Below, piece by piece: positions 22,975 through 33,989 of a stretch of 64,000 bases of DNA. A program made the translations under genes and the position numbers. Each line of letters starts with the position of its first letter. Position 1 is the first letter of the stretch. The stretch comes from Calvatia gigantea (Eukaryota > Basidiomycota > Agaricomycetes > Agaricales > Lycoperdaceae), in the NCBI GenBank assembly GCA_025093985.1, contig JACAAK010000003.1, positions 1,984,001-2,048,000 on the forward strand, written 5' to 3'. Under the pieces are notes generated by a model that searched no databases, was not told the DNA's origin, and saw nothing but the letters and a program-made list of their open reading frames with translations.

Positions 22975-25900
22975 TTAATGATTATTCAACCTTTCCAGTG
23001 ATTTGCTGAATCTAGCTGTGACTTCCTCATAATGCTGGTCATAGAATGCATTCCAGGTGGCTGCTGACTTTGGCTGAGCCTAACCATAATCATGAGTAAA
23101 ACTAACTTTCAAACAAGAAAACGCGAACATACCTGCTGTCCCAGCTTAGCCCAAACTTGCTCCTCAGGCTCGTTTCCGTCGTCTCCGCCATTGACAAAGA
23201 ACTCTACGACAGGTGTTCAAATCATCCTCCTCGTTCTGCGTCAACTTTGGCACGTGTACTTCCTTCTCAGCTTCACGCAATGTACTTTCAGTCACCCGGG
23301 TGGGCTTATCCACTTCCATTGGCGCATGTATGGGCGAACTCGACCCAGTTTCCTCGTTCACCAGTCCATTCTCCACCTGCATCATATCTTCCATTGACCG
23401 GCTTCGTTCTTCCTCTTCCACCACCTCCTCTGCCCGTTCCTGCGCCCTCATTTGTTTCTCCTTTGGCTCTCCCTGCTTTTCCTCCTCCCATAGACTCTTC
23501 TCTTTCCTATGTGCAATCCCACCTCTCTTTCTAGCTTCCTCGTACTGCGTCCGGAAGGTGCCGTTCAGAAACGAACTCCAAGAGCCCACTGAATGATGTG
23601 CAAGCTGACCGAAAAAAAAGGGGTTAACATCTTGGCCTAGAAATTTTGGCTGTACACACCTTGCGATGTAGCATCTTCGACACACCTGTCTGCGACATCT
23701 CCGGGTCCCTCTTGAACAGCACGAAAAGGTACTTTTCCACCCATTCTTTCTCTTCTATAGTGTATAAGTATCCCTGTGCCCCCTTCTCTGTCCGCGATGG
23801 TGGTGAAGGGGACCGGTCTCTTGGGCGGTAGGTTGCTTTCTCTTTGGCCTTCACGGCGGTAGGTAAAGGTTTTGAGACCGAGTCAGAGATCGTTGCTCCT
23901 GCAATTGGTTTTTTAACCCCGGGAGTTGGCTTTTCCTTTTCCTTCTCCTTTGGTGTCTTATCTGAAGCAATTTTCCCGGATACAGGTTTAGGTGTTGCAG
24001 AAGTGCCCTTCTTGATGCGGTTCGGGGGAGGAGGGCCAGGTGAAGGGGGTAGAAGCTCTTCTGGTGTTCCGGGCCTTGCGACGTAATTGCAGTCCATAGC
24101 TTTCTTAGCTGCCGCCCGTTCCGCTTGCTTAGCGTTTTTGGCCAATCGCCTTTTTTCAGCCTCCGCAGGATCGCCAACCTTTTGCTTCCGGTTGACGTTC
24201 TGTTTCGCGTCGAAGAGGTAGTTCTTGAGAATGTCAGGTATACCACCTTGACTAATGGCATCGAGCACAAAGTGGAAAGTAACAGCTGGTGTTCTCGTTA
24301 TAGTGGCGTTGCGCAGGAGTTCCTTGAATGTTGTCGAACGAGAGTAAAGGACGGCGTAGTCCGCCGTTGTAATCTCGCTGGTGAGAACACCGCCATTTTT
24401 CTAGAACCAGGATACTACTTAGACCCTTTGCAAGGTGGGATAAGTAGATACACACCTTAATTGCTCGTGTAACCTCAAGCCTGTCTTTCAAGTCGACTTG
24501 CACAAAGAACTGCATTGGCTTTCCATCCGCGGCGACGAAGATCCTATCGCTGGTGCTGACTTTGGCCACCTGACTCGGACTTTCATGGGGGTTGCGTGCT
24601 GGTGCGGTGTATTGTATACCCGACCTACTCCCTCTTCTTTCTGCCTTCTCCTTCTCCTTCCGTCTCTCCCTCTGCTCTACCTTTTGTTTCTTCCTTGCTA
24701 AGCTCGCAAGCGAAGATTCCTCCTCCTCCTCATCAGATACTCCCTCTGATTCACTGATCGAGTCATAACCAGGGTCCGACTTGCGTTTCCGTTTAATCGA
24801 AGCCTGAACAACCGAAGGAGAACGTGGTGGAGGAAACGGCACAGGCAGATTCGGTGATTCGGTATCTCGTCTGCTTCCACTGGCTCCAGATGACCCATCT
24901 CGCACAGCAGTACCACTCCCTGAGCTTCCTCTGATCGATTGCGGGAACGGTTGTGGTAACTGCGGAGTTATTGTGCCTGGAAGTGTCGACCATGGATTCA
25001 TAGGCATACCCCCAGGGATAGCACCATACATCTTCATGATGTCCATTAAAGCCGTATTGAAGTTCTCTTGCATCTGGGGTATCATAGGAGGTGCTTGTGC
25101 AGTGATCGGTGAAGACGCGCCGGCTGCCTGTTGTGCAATCATGGCAAGCATTTGCGGCGGAAAAGACATCAAACTTCATGGGCATATTGAAGGAAGATGC
25201 GGCACCATTTGGCATTGCAAAAGTCATGCCAGGAGGAGCGTGTTGTTGTTGAGCAAATACTGACATAGGGTCCGCCACCGATGGCGAGAGTACAGGGGTC
25301 GGTTGCAGTGGTGGTTGTGGCTGTGGCTGCTGGACGCCTTGCGTTTGTGGCGGAAGGTGGGGTGTGGGTGACTTCACTCCACCTTTTTCTATGAAGGTTG
25401 GTAGCAGTGATGATTGGTGAAGGAACAGGATAGCCAGGTTGGGGTCTAACAGGTATGTCAGATATCTTGCGTTTCTGTGGTGCAGACACTGCTGCCGACA
25501 CGGTTTCAGCGGGGGTTTCACGAGGGATAGAAAGAGAGCTTCTTGGAAAGTATTAGCCGGAACGCGAAAAAAACATGGGAAGGGAAAGTAAACGCGTACT
25601 GCGGTATCACTACCCCCTCCTCACCAGCAGAAGTGGGCCGCCAGATCGGGAGACCATCGTCACGAGTTAAGCAACCTCCCCAATCATCTTCTGCCAGTAG
25701 AGGCTTTGCGGCGGATATGGATTCCGCAACCCAAGTATAACTCAACACGACTTTGTTCTGGTCCTTGCCCCATTCGCGTATGAACTCCTTGCCTTGCCAC
25801 GAATCCTCATCGACAAGGATAACCTGGGCGTTCTTTGGATCGCTACAGATAACGGCGTCGTGTTTCTGGACGTTTTGATGGATGACATGAGCTCAGATTC

Positions 25901-26060
25901 TACGGTTCAACTTTTTTTTTCACACCTTCAGGTTCCGGATCAGTCTTGGGCGGTTGAGTATACCACCGGCTTCAACGAAGATTTGAATACGCTGACCATC
26001 TGGATGATGGAAGAACGGGGGCACCTGCGTGAGTTGGGTTGATGGTGGGGGTTCTGACAT
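22975..26060 (-). CDS. RAP1: Rap1-like protein with two BRCT and two Myb-like repeats; three +1 frame breaks
   Basis: Exons 26060-25926, 25865-25600, 25541-24456, 24400-23660, 23604-23133 and 23079-22975. BRCT 1 (about residues 25-130) contains IQIFVEAGG, DAVICSDPKNAQVILVDED and KVVLSYTWVAESI. BRCT 2 (about 465-560) contains QFFVQVDLKDR, KKNGGVLTSEITTADYAVLY and FVLDAIS. Myb repeat 1 (about 690-765) has YTIEEKEWVEKY and HHSVGSWSSFL; Myb repeat 2 (about 870-925) has VEFFVNGG and SAATWNAFYDQHYEE. BRCT plus Myb is the Rap1 layout (telomere/shelterin). Three single extra bases interrupt it: about 25402, 25171-25173 and 23211. Removing exactly three bases makes the exon sum divisible by three (934 codons). 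The assignment to Rap1 is an inference from architecture. Confidence 0.7.
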
Positions 26061-26310
26061 ATTTTAGGCTCAACTCATGGGCAGGGCGGTGCTTTGGCCT
26101 GGTGACGCGTATGTCACATCGATCTCATTACACACCACCCGCCTCAAATGACTAAAACCTATTTTGCTTCATCCCACATAATACAGCGTTTTCAAAGCCC
26201 AGGGTCTCTGGCACATAATCCATTTCATGGGGTGCATATTATCATGGCATGATGGCAAATAGAATTGAACATGACATAGCAAAGATGTGCAAAATACAAA
26301 CAACGAGCGC

Positions 26311-26863
26311 TTAACGGTAACTGTCAAGGGATATAGGTTAGACCCTCTACATGTTATGCCGATCAAGATTTGCTCGTACCTCTTTTGCCTGCGAGCACGC
26401 GCACCACCACCACCAAACTTCTTTGGCTCCATCCGTCTGGGGTCGGCAATAAGGAGGGCACGATCGTATGCAACGAGCTTTTTCTTCAACTCCAGCGAAC
26501 TGTACGCATCAAGGTACTTGGCGTAGTATGCAACGATGGCTTTGGCGATGGCCTGGCGGATAGCATACACCTGTGATGTGTGTCCACCACCCTTCACCCG
26601 CACACGAATATCTAGAACTCCAAAGGCTTCCTCGCCTGCAACCAAAACGGGTTCATAGACCTTGAGGCGGAGGATCTCAGGCTGGACAAGATGGATAGGG
26701 GAACCGTTGATGCGGATGAGACCACGACCCTCCTTTGCGTGGGCGACTGCAGTAGCAGTCTACAAGGACAACAAATTAATCTTTGCCTTTGATATTGTCG
26801 GGTGAAGGGAAGACATGCCTTCTTTTTACCGAATGTCTGAACGGCCTTAACTTGTGAGGCCAT
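26311..26863 (-). CDS. RPS16: 40S ribosomal protein S16 (uS9)
   Basis: Exons 26863-26819, 26759-26380 and 26320-26311 give 144 aa, the usual length. It reads [15 protein letters not shown], then [19 protein letters not shown], a [23 protein letters not shown] core, and a tail ending QKSYR, which reaches the decoding site in the ribosome. The first intron (26818-26760) is a GC-AG intron (AAG then GCATGT); only this donor gives the conserved join. The last exon carries just three codons plus a stop. It shares a 272-bp divergent promoter with a mitochondrial ribosomal protein gene. Confidence 0.95.
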
Positions 26864-27135
26864 TTTGTGAAAATCCAATTACAGGCGAGCTAGTGGCCAT
26901 GAACATAGGCTTGACCGAGCGGCACAATGTGCACGTACCTTGTTCTTAAGGTCGTCTGAGGCGGCGCCGATAGTACTCTCCAAAGGGTTGTGGTTGGGTG
27001 GCTGGGACAGCTAGCTAGTTTCCTCGGAGGTTGCCGGGCTGCCGGCCGAGCTGACTAAGCCCTCATTTTCTCCAAAGTGCATTATTCCGGCTTGGGCTTT
27101 CCATTCTTAGCAGAACGCGAACAACCCACGTCGCG

Positions 27136-28087
27136 ATGTTCGCAATAACTCTGCGAAATGTATGTGCACCTAAATTTTCGGTACTTCCACTTATATTGGA
27201 ACTCTAGTCTTCGCGGTCTCTCTCCCATAGTCTCCCTTCGTCGTCGCGGGCAGCCGTAGCACATCTGTCAACGACGACGGAAACTATCGCGTCGATGTCT
27301 ACCAGCTTGCCCTCCGTTGCTGAAGGTGATATTCCAAAATCAATATGAGATGTTTCATTCTAACTTTTCTTTAGCAACACCCGTTTCGCGCCCTTTAATC
27401 CTCTCACTTACACAACCCCTTCGTCGTAAGGCGTCGGATCCCAATCACGAACGGAATGTCGTCTCCCTCGATCCCACTGTTTTCGACCATCCCATCCGCC
27501 GTGACATTCTCCACCTCTGCGTAATACACTACCGTGATTGCCTTCGTCAAGGTTCCGCCAACACCAAAACGCGCGGCGAAGTCGCCGGTTCAGGCCGCAA
27601 AATTCGTCCTCAGAAAGGATCCGGTAGAGCCCGTCTGGGTGATGCACAATCCCCTATGCTCGTTGGAGGTGGTGTTGCCTTTGGTCCCAAGCCTCGAGAT
27701 TTCAGCACCAAATTGCCGAGGAAGGTTATTCAGATGGGTATGCGCGTTGCGCTCAGTGCCAGAATGAGGGAGAATAGGCTGGGGGTGATGACGAGTATGC
27801 AGTGGCCTTCTGGGAAGACCGGGCCTCTGTCGAGGAAGATTGACGAACTTGGCCTCAGAAAAACTCTGTTCGTCACCGGAGAGGAGACCGCGGAGCTTGG
27901 ACTTGCTAGAGCCGTTGCAAACGTACCTTGGGCTAAGCTGGTCACCGCTAAGGATGTCAACGTCTATGAGATCCTGTTCTGGCAGCGTGTTGTCTTGGAT
28001 GTTAAGGCCGTCGAGTACTTCGAGCGAACATTGAAGAAGGATGTGCCTCTGCTTCCCCTCCCTCTCCTTGAGTCAATCTCCATATAA
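27136..28087 (+). CDS. MRPL4: Mitochondrial large-subunit ribosomal protein uL4m
   Basis: Exons 27136-27159, 27208-27325 and 27375-28087 give 284 aa. The first two exons encode a Ser/Arg/Ala-rich, acid-poor mitochondrial presequence (MFAITLRN, then SSRSLSHSLPSSSRAAVAHL). The body has uL4 hallmarks: FDHPIRRDILH, the GSGRKIRPQKGSGRARLGD loop, GGGVAFGPKPRDFS and KTLFVTGEE. An ATG at 27296 could give a shorter protein, but the upstream exon adds a credible targeting signal, so I chose 27136. The gene is paired head to head with RPS16. Confidence 0.88.
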
Positions 28088-29093
28088 TCTATCGTACTTA
28101 TTGTGGCATCCTCTGCGTTGACAGTGCTATTTAGATTTAATTTTACAACTTTAAAAAAAGTCGAGCACTGTCCGGTCTCCACCAACCCTATCCATCCAAG
28201 CATCCCAACTGCTAGGTTCAGTTTTGTCCAAATATTCCTGGAAGGCTGGAATATTACTTGAACGGCGCTCTGCTTGAGTTCTCACAAGTCTTCAGTAACC
28301 TAACTTAAATCAGCCGGAAGCCTTTGGATATTCAAGCCTAAGCACGTACGCCTAAGCAACAGGACATCCGGAAGCCGTGACCCGAATTCACAGGCTTTGT
28401 CAAGCTTTTCAATCGGACTGCGCTGCAGCTGCCCCTGGTCATGAACCTGTGTCAAAGAAATCGACCTCGCAGCAGGGAAGGTCGCTGACGTTGATGTATG
28501 GTGTCAGGTACACGTCCAGGCCTCAGTCTAGGATGCCCCAGATGACGCGCGAAGATAGCGGACCAGTTTGCGACAGGTGTTTCCCAGGTCATTGGAACAC
28601 GAATCGGAATCCGCCTTTGCGCTCTTGGGTGTGCAGACGTCACCGTCAGACGCCTCCCAGATAACCTATTCGTGAATTCGGTTCCACCTGCTGCGCAATG
28701 TAGTGACCAGCCTTGGGTGAGGAAACTCCAGTCAGTGGTGTAGGGAAGGCGCTCCGCGAGGCTTGGCGGTATTGCGAGCACAAGTGATGGGCACCTTGGA
28801 GTGCATGAGTCCCAATCACATCCTTCTGGCAGTTGGTGTTCAAACGTCAATATTTCAATAACGATGCTTCGGGTCTCCGACCGAATTGTGCTCTCGAATC
28901 GTTAGTCACTGGTCGCTTACCGTGGTCTCACAGAATTTTCCCTCATTACAAGTACGTGGGATCTTAAGTAAGGTTGTACAAAATTCGAGAAGGACGAATA
29001 TGTGAGGCGGTTACCGTTCCGTCAGGGGTGACGTTGGTCAGGGCCGCGGATCATTGCATGCCGATGTGCCGAGACGCAGAGATAAACCTTAAC
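28088..29093. other. About 1 kb without a supported gene
   Basis: This gap lies between MRPL4 and the SNAPC1-like gene. Frames of 90-130 codons occur on both strands around 28400-28850, but their composition is arginine/proline-rich and unlike a folded protein. The sequence just upstream of 29094 may be SNAPC1 leader. Confidence 0.4.
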
Positions 29094-30249
29094 ATGCAAC
29101 CAGCACCAGCCCCGTCTGCGGGTCGAGGGGACGCCATCTTGCAACCTGCATACTTCACATCTGTTTTATATGTCAAAGCTCTTCGGAATGATATCTTAAC
29201 ATTGACGGATCTGTTTCGTGGTGAATATTCGAAGGACAGGGGCGACCATGCTACCTCACCTTTTGCCCTGTTCAAACGGTTATGGACTTCGGAGGGCTGG
29301 AAATGGCTTCACTTCAGGGTTTTCGATGATCGTGCTCGAGAGACATTTTTGCTTGTGACCATAAGACTTTTTGTTGGTGCGATTTCCGGCGCTGGGCGTT
29401 GCGGAGGACATTTCTGAGGCCTTGTATAGATCAGATCACGGATAGAGATCCTCTAGCCCGAGTTGTCGGGCTTTTTGGAGCGTTTACTTTCTACTATACT
29501 CAACCCGAGGACACAGCACCGAGGCTTCGCCGCGTCAATCACATTCCTATTCCTATAGGTACGTACATTCAGAGTGAACGATGAGCGCTTAAGTGCTAAG
29601 AAGAGCAGATCGTTTTAAAGCTCTGGCAGGACTCTGTGACGCATTGTCTTCACCGGAGCTCCTACCTTTGCGAGAACCGGTCTTATATATTTCTTCTGCC
29701 ATGATCAAGGATCAAATATTCTATATCCTCCCGCACTCAGATCTGGGTCCAGAAAGTCCGCGATACCTTCCAAGAGAAATAGTTATAGACAGCTCGACGG
29801 GTCCCGAACCCGAACCCGAACCCGAACCCGAAGGAACGAGAAAGAAAGGTCGACCGTCAAGACTTGACAAAGCCAAGAAAGCAAGGGCCGCACTTGGGGG
29901 TCTGACAACTTGGCTAGATTCCACACCGAGCAGTCCGTCAAACATGTCCAGTGACTTTCCCATTGCGCAAGATGACTCCACACAGTATCAAACGGACAAA
30001 GCGGAGCTGATCGCAGTGCTGGAAGCCTCCGGCAACCAGGGAGCCTTTATGGAGGCCAGCCTGAGAATATTAGAACGCCTACGTGAGGCCCAAGCGATCC
30101 AAACTGCGAATGACGTCGAGGGAGCGGTAGACCGTCCAAAGTTCGCAGGCATTGAGCGGGTGGAGAGAGCTGTACAGGAGCTAGGTAGAGAACGAGCTGC
30201 GAGTAGAGGTGTTCTGGGGTTGCTTGAGGGTGCAGGCCTGGAGGATTGA
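29094..30249 (+). CDS. SNAPC1: SNAPC1-like snRNA-activating protein complex subunit
   Basis: Exons 29094-29372, 29435-29558 and 29609-30249 join to 347 aa. The N-terminal half shows the SNAPC1/SNAP43 pattern: a short block LTDLFRGEY, FALFKRLWTSEGWKWLHF, then the signature RVVGLFGAFTFYYTQPED and HIPIPIDRFKALAG. The first intron donor is GTTGGT and its acceptor GATCAG; this choice is the only one that keeps the frame. The complex recruits RNA polymerases II and III to snRNA promoters. The C-terminal half is charged and contains a (Pro-Glu)n tract from a CCCGAA repeat. Rated on motif match, not alignment. Confidence 0.7.
29803..29832 (+). repeat. (CCCGAA)5 hexanucleotide tract inside SNAPC1-like CDS
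   Basis: Five perfect CCCGAA units in frame encode alternating Pro-Glu. The unit length is a multiple of three, so copy-number change would not break the frame. Confidence 0.9.
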
Positions 30250-30439
30250 TATTTTACCTGGACCCTGGATGTGTGGGACCCATATCAAGTGTTGTGGTTA
30301 CGGGAGCTGATTTAACTGATTGTTGTTCTTATTTTGGTCAATTGTGGCCAAAGTCCGATGACAGCCACATGTGTCCCATCACAACCGCTTTCTACTCTCA
30401 CTCTTTCCTCTTTTCTCCTACTTAACTTCCTCCTGTATA

Positions 30440-33144
30440 ATGCCCACCTCTCCTTACTCACTAGGGCCCAATGTCCAGCGGCGCTATTATCCGCCGAACA
30501 GCGGGGCTAACTCAACAGCCAGCCTCCTCCCAACCACTTCCCAGCCAGATATGCCCCGGAGGCAGCCTTCCAAATCCCCCAATTTCCTGGCGGTGCAACT
30601 TCCAAGCAGTGGTTTTCAGCCAATGTCAGCACCACCAAAAAGCGGTACACCGAGTCTTAGATCTAGTTCGAGTAATATCTCACTTGTAAGTCTCATTAAT
30701 CGCCCGTTGCCAAGCTCTTGGCCCTAAGGCTTACCTCACCAATTCTCTTTTTTTTTTTTAACCAGAACGATTCAGGTCGCTACGCTGCAGTAACAGGAAA
30801 CACAGCCATTAGCACAACATCGATTTCCGACAAGGTGCTTTTTTGTTTTTACTTGTATGCGTGGGCACGGTCTGACAGAGGGGAAACCGAATAGTACTCG
30901 CTTGCGCCGGACCCTTACGCCTGGGGATCGAATATCTCTCCTAACGAGGCAGAATCTGATGACTATCTCCACAACCCTGACCCTCGACGGGATAGAAAGA
31001 AGGACTCGGGCGGAACAGTATTTACGTATAGGGGATTGACGAATGTGGGGTGTCTGACGATACTTTGTGTGGGCTTGATTGCTCTCTTGTACGTCCTCCG
31101 CTTTCTCACCTCAGCGGTATGCTGAATCTGTCACAACAGTGCTGGTTTCCCACTTATCTCCCACTTCACTACCCGCACAATGTCGACAAACGGGGGGTTT
31201 AACTTGGGTGGCATTAACGCGACCGGACAAGTACGTTTCATCAGTTTCTTTCAATCATGACAAGAGTTTCATTTTCCTCAGGTACCCGACCTACCGGGAA
31301 ATCGGGGATTAATTGATATCGAGACCCCCCGCGAAGCGTACACAAAACCATCATACTCTGACCCCTCACAGGAAATGCAACTCGTCTTCAGTGACGAGTT
31401 CAACACTGACGGTCGGACTTTCTATCCTGGTGATGATCCTTACTGGGAGGCAGTTGATCTGCATTACTGGCAGGTGGGTATTTCAAAGGGTATTTTAGTT
31501 GCATGACCTGACGTTTGTTACGTAGACCAACAATATGGAGTGGTACGACCCAGAGGCCATTACAACGAAGGATGGTAGCCTCCAAGTGACCCTATCACGA
31601 AAGGAAACACACGACTTGCACTTCCAAGGCGGGATGATGTCGACATGGAACAAGTTTTGCTTTACTGGCGGCATTTTCGAAACGTCTGTCCAACTGCCTG
31701 GCGCGAATAACATCGTCGGTCTATGGCCGGCCGTTTGGGCTATGGGAAATTTGGGTGAGAACAATTTCGGTGTGCAATCAATCATTTTCTGATCTATCGT
31801 CTCCCACAGGCCGTGCAGGTTATGGTGCTTCACTAGAGGGTTTGGTAAGTTCCCACTGGCCGTCCGTGATTGGCATTGCTAATGAAGCCCCCTCCTAGTG
31901 GCCATATACGTATGATAGTTGTGACGTTGGTACGGCGCCAAATCAAACCTTCCAAGGAGGACCACCAGCTGCAGTATCAGGTGGCGATGCTAATGCAGGC
32001 GGTGCTCTTTCCTTCTTACCCGGTCAGAGGCTATCCCGTTGTACCTGTCCTGGCGAATCACATCCCGGACCTGTTCACCAGGATGGCACATTCGTTGGGA
32101 GAGCAGCACCCGAGATTGATGTTTTCGAAGCACAGGTAAACACGTAACGTCTTCGTGGAAATTTCACCATACTAAATTCCAACTAGATTACTGGGGAACC
32201 TCTCACAGGTCAAGTTTCGCAGTCTGCCCAATGGGGGGTAAGTCCTGGCTTAATTATCCTTCGAATCGTATCTTATTTTGAGTTCAGCCGTTCAACGCCG
32301 GGTATGACTGGTTCAATACGACAGACAACATGATTATTGCAAACCCAGACCTAACAATCTTGAATCCTTACAAGGGAGGCGCTTTCCAACAAGCCACCTC
32401 TGGGGTCACGGAAACCAGTGAGTGCTTTTCCTCAGTAATTTGTCAGTTGATAACCAAGAAGGATTTAGACCAAGATTGCTACGAATCTGAGCAAGGTTGT
32501 TTTTCGGTGTATGCTTTCGAGTATAAACCAGGTCCGTGCTTAAATCCCCAACGTTATTGGTCACATCAATGCTGACTGTCATTTCCAGGCTTTGATGATG
32601 GAGTTGGTTTTTCCCCCTTTGTCCCCTACCTTGCGGAACTGACATATGAGTAGTACATCACATGGGTATCCGACAATAAGGTTGCTTGGACACTGAAAGC
32701 TGGCGGAATGAGGGAAGATCCACGAGTTCAAATCGGGGCCCGGCCAATACCCCAAGAGCCAATGGTGGGTCAATTTTCCGAGATCAAATCTTCATGCAGA
32801 AACTGATATTCCGACTTGACAGTACTTGATCATCAACCTGGGCATATCACTCAACTTCGGTGACGTTGACATAGAGCATCTGAAATTTCCTACGACGATG
32901 AAAGTGGATTGGATTCGCGTGTATCAACCATCAGACAAGATGAATATTGGTTGCGATCCTGAAGACTTTCCAACAAAAGCTTATATCGATCAGTACGTGC
33001 AATAAGTATTCTATCTCAGAACTGGTCCATGTTTACACATCTCGAAACAGATATATCGAGGCCTACACCAACCCCAACTTCACTACTTGGGTCGATGACT
33101 TCCACCAACCTTGGCCCAAGAATAAATTCCTTGGGGAATGTTGA
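30440..33144 (+). CDS. KRE6: SKN1/KRE6-type GH16 beta-glucan synthesis protein
   Basis: Fifteen exons with 14 GT-AG introns join to 641 aa: 30440-30685, 30766-30834, 30895-31088, 31140-31230, 31282-31473, 31526-31754, 31810-31844, 31899-32135, 32187-32237, 32288-32417, 32469-32531, 32589-32602, 32654-32764, 32823-32992, 33051-33144. A Ser/Pro-rich cytoplasmic N-terminus leads to one TM helix (LTNVGCLTILCVGLIALLFAG), so it is a type II protein, then the lumenal GH16 domain (LVFSDEFN, YPGDDPYWEAVDLHYW, GLWPAVWAMGN) with the ExDxxE catalytic signature in APEIDVFEAQ. KRE6/SKN1 proteins are needed for beta-1,6-glucan in the cell wall. Exon 12 is only 14 nt. No frame damage. Confidence 0.94.
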
Positions 33145-33989
33145 GTCTCTTCGCAACTCAAGAGATGAAGAGGTCTTGCGCCATGATCCGTCGCCATCCC
33201 ACCGCATTGTACCATTGGAACCCGTTCAATCCTTTTTAACTACATAAACAAAGAAGGGGCGTATGTATGAATATCGTTACTAATTTACGCCTTTTCCCTT
33301 TTTCTCTCGTTTTGTTCTTTCTCAGCGAACACACGGTCTTATATACCCTTTTCGCTTCCGGAAACCTGTGTCTGGATTTGGACTTTGGCGTTCAACTTCC
33401 CCTCCTTTGACCTCGTCCTTCTTTTTTTCGGTCCTCTGTTGTTGCTAGGTTGTAGACGCATCTGGTCGTCCGCGATCTCGTCCACAGGACTTGACACTCT
33501 TTTATCGTCTCCTTCCTATCATGTTGGAACAAGTAGTCCATGGATTGATTGTAGTACATCTCTTGTGTCTACGTACCCATATATAAATACGTATACTACC
33601 TTGTTGATGGCTGTTTTTTTGACATACGTATGTTACTCGTTTAGATTTGTGCAAAGTGACTTGTGTTGTTTTCCTGCCCAATGAAAATCTTATTTGATTA
33701 AATGATATCAGTATGGCCAAGCTACTTATAGGAGAGTGTTGGGAAGAATTGCTTTACCAACAATGTCCCGTAATCGGTAACACCAAGATCGAAGCGCTGG
33801 AGAAGAGGAGGATCCAGGTGAAAAGAGGTGAGCAGGTCATTAATAGGGGCTATGGCACGTGATAATACCAGGACATGCTTCATCCGCGAACACACTGGCT
33901 CTCTTTAATCCTCCACGACCTCACGACACGATACTTCACGATATAACACAAGTTTCTATAACTCTGAGGATTACGCGGCCACGGCATCT
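33145..33989. other. Gap between KRE6-like and seipin genes, no gene seen
   Basis: Pyrimidine- and T-rich sequence, probably the KRE6-like 3' UTR and the seipin promoter. No coding frame with recognisable content. Confidence 0.4.

Noticed and set aside
28452..28850. 132-codon open frame on the minus strand between MRPL4 and the SNAPC1-like gene
   Set aside because: Arg/Pro-rich with no family resemblance; the opposite strand also has frames there, so it looks like chance.
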